NCBI GenBank assembly: GCA_030581615.1
Contig: JAKTTT010000067.1
Location: 55,527 to 119,526, forward strand
Direction of reading: 5' to 3'
DNA from: Alloascoidea africana
Taxonomy: Eukaryota > Ascomycota > Alloascoideomycetes > Alloascoideales > Alloascoideaceae
Length of the DNA: 64,000 bases
Both the position numbers and the translations under genes were made by a program. The notes below the pieces were generated by a model. That model saw only the letters and a program-made list of their open reading frames with translations, did no database searches and was not told where the DNA came from. Below are positions 63,888 to 64,000 of this stretch, one piece after another. Numbering within the stretch: the stretch's first letter is position 1; the number at the start of each line of letters is the position of its first letter.

Positions 63888-64000
63888 TCATTCTTCAGGC
63901 TGCTCAAGCGGATACGTTTCGCTGAGAATTCTCTCCCTCCTAATCTCGCCACGCTCCAGTGCCGCATCAAAATCATCATGAGTCGGGAAGTCTATACTGT
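63888..64000 (-). CDS. 3' end of a gene, product not recognised
   Basis: An open frame enters from the right edge and stops at 63888-63890 (TGA). The 37 visible residues are charged and look coding: SIDFPTHDDFDAALERGE, then IRRERILSETYPLEQPEE. Not enough is present to name the family. The composition fits the end of a soluble protein. Confidence 0.55.
   Translation of the reverse strand, partial: SIDFPTHDDFDAALERGEIRRERILSETYPLEQPEE

Noticed and set aside
1-64000. Transposons, LTRs, rRNA, snRNA, CRISPR arrays, prophage or defence islands
   Set aside because: I looked for LTR-like terminal repeats, reverse transcriptase or transposase motifs, U1/U2/U4/U6 core strings and regularly spaced repeats, and found none.

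Overview
This is nuclear chromosomal DNA of a budding yeast (Saccharomycotina) with a fairly intron-rich genome. Most proteins match conserved yeast families across their length. Introns are short (51-211 nt), with GTRNGN donors and a CTAAC-type branch point. In strongly conserved proteins (RNR1, VPS4) CTG stands where leucine is invariant, so the CTG-Ser clade is excluded. The introns, a pinin homologue and the SLC35F6 type carrier (the first at least absent from S. cerevisiae as far as I know) point to an early-branching lineage, perhaps Dipodascaceae/Trichomonascaceae-like. The branch point is not packed against the 3' splice site as in Yarrowia. The genus cannot be fixed from sequence alone.

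Layout. 1-7 kb: the 5' part of a zinc alcohol dehydrogenase, the mitochondrial phosphate carrier MIR1, an F-box protein and the cell-wall glucan protein KRE9/KNH1. 7-16 kb: a spliced amino-acid permease with a 1.9-kb upstream region carrying GATA sites, vacuolar zinc transporter ZRT3, an SLC35F6-type carrier, and a very small spliced gene for the F1-ATPase epsilon subunit (ATP15), divergent from POL5. 20-27 kb: PP2C phosphatase PTC1, divergent from a bHLH factor across a repeat-rich promoter; a hidden three-exon INO4/YAS1-like bHLH gene; deoxyhypusine synthase DYS1. 29-45 kb: a long disordered protein with two introns, RabGAP GYP2/MDR1, cohesin kleisin SCC1/MCD1, La-motif protein SRO9, an unassigned low-complexity protein, VPS4, and a PNPOx-like protein. 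46-61 kb: COX5, flippase DRS2, MAK16, pinin, RNR1, NIMA-type kinase KIN3, exosome subunit RRP40 and an unassigned protein. 61-64 kb is almost gene-free and ends in the 3' tip of another gene.

Themes. There is no operon logic; these are housekeeping genes. Several share regulation: ACGCGT/CRCGAAA (MBF/SBF-type) elements lie at SCC1, RNR1 and between RRP40 and its divergent neighbour, and a CCAAT/HAP-type site lies upstream of COX5. Two gene pairs, DRS2-MAK16 and VPS4-(YPR172W-like), keep the neighbour order and orientation known from S. cerevisiae. I saw no transposon, rRNA, CRISPR or intact tRNA, and no clearly new biological system. The most useful results are the spliced genes that simple ORF calling misses (ATP15, the INO4-like gene, the 5' exons of MAK16, VPS4, SLC35F6 and the 29-kb gene).
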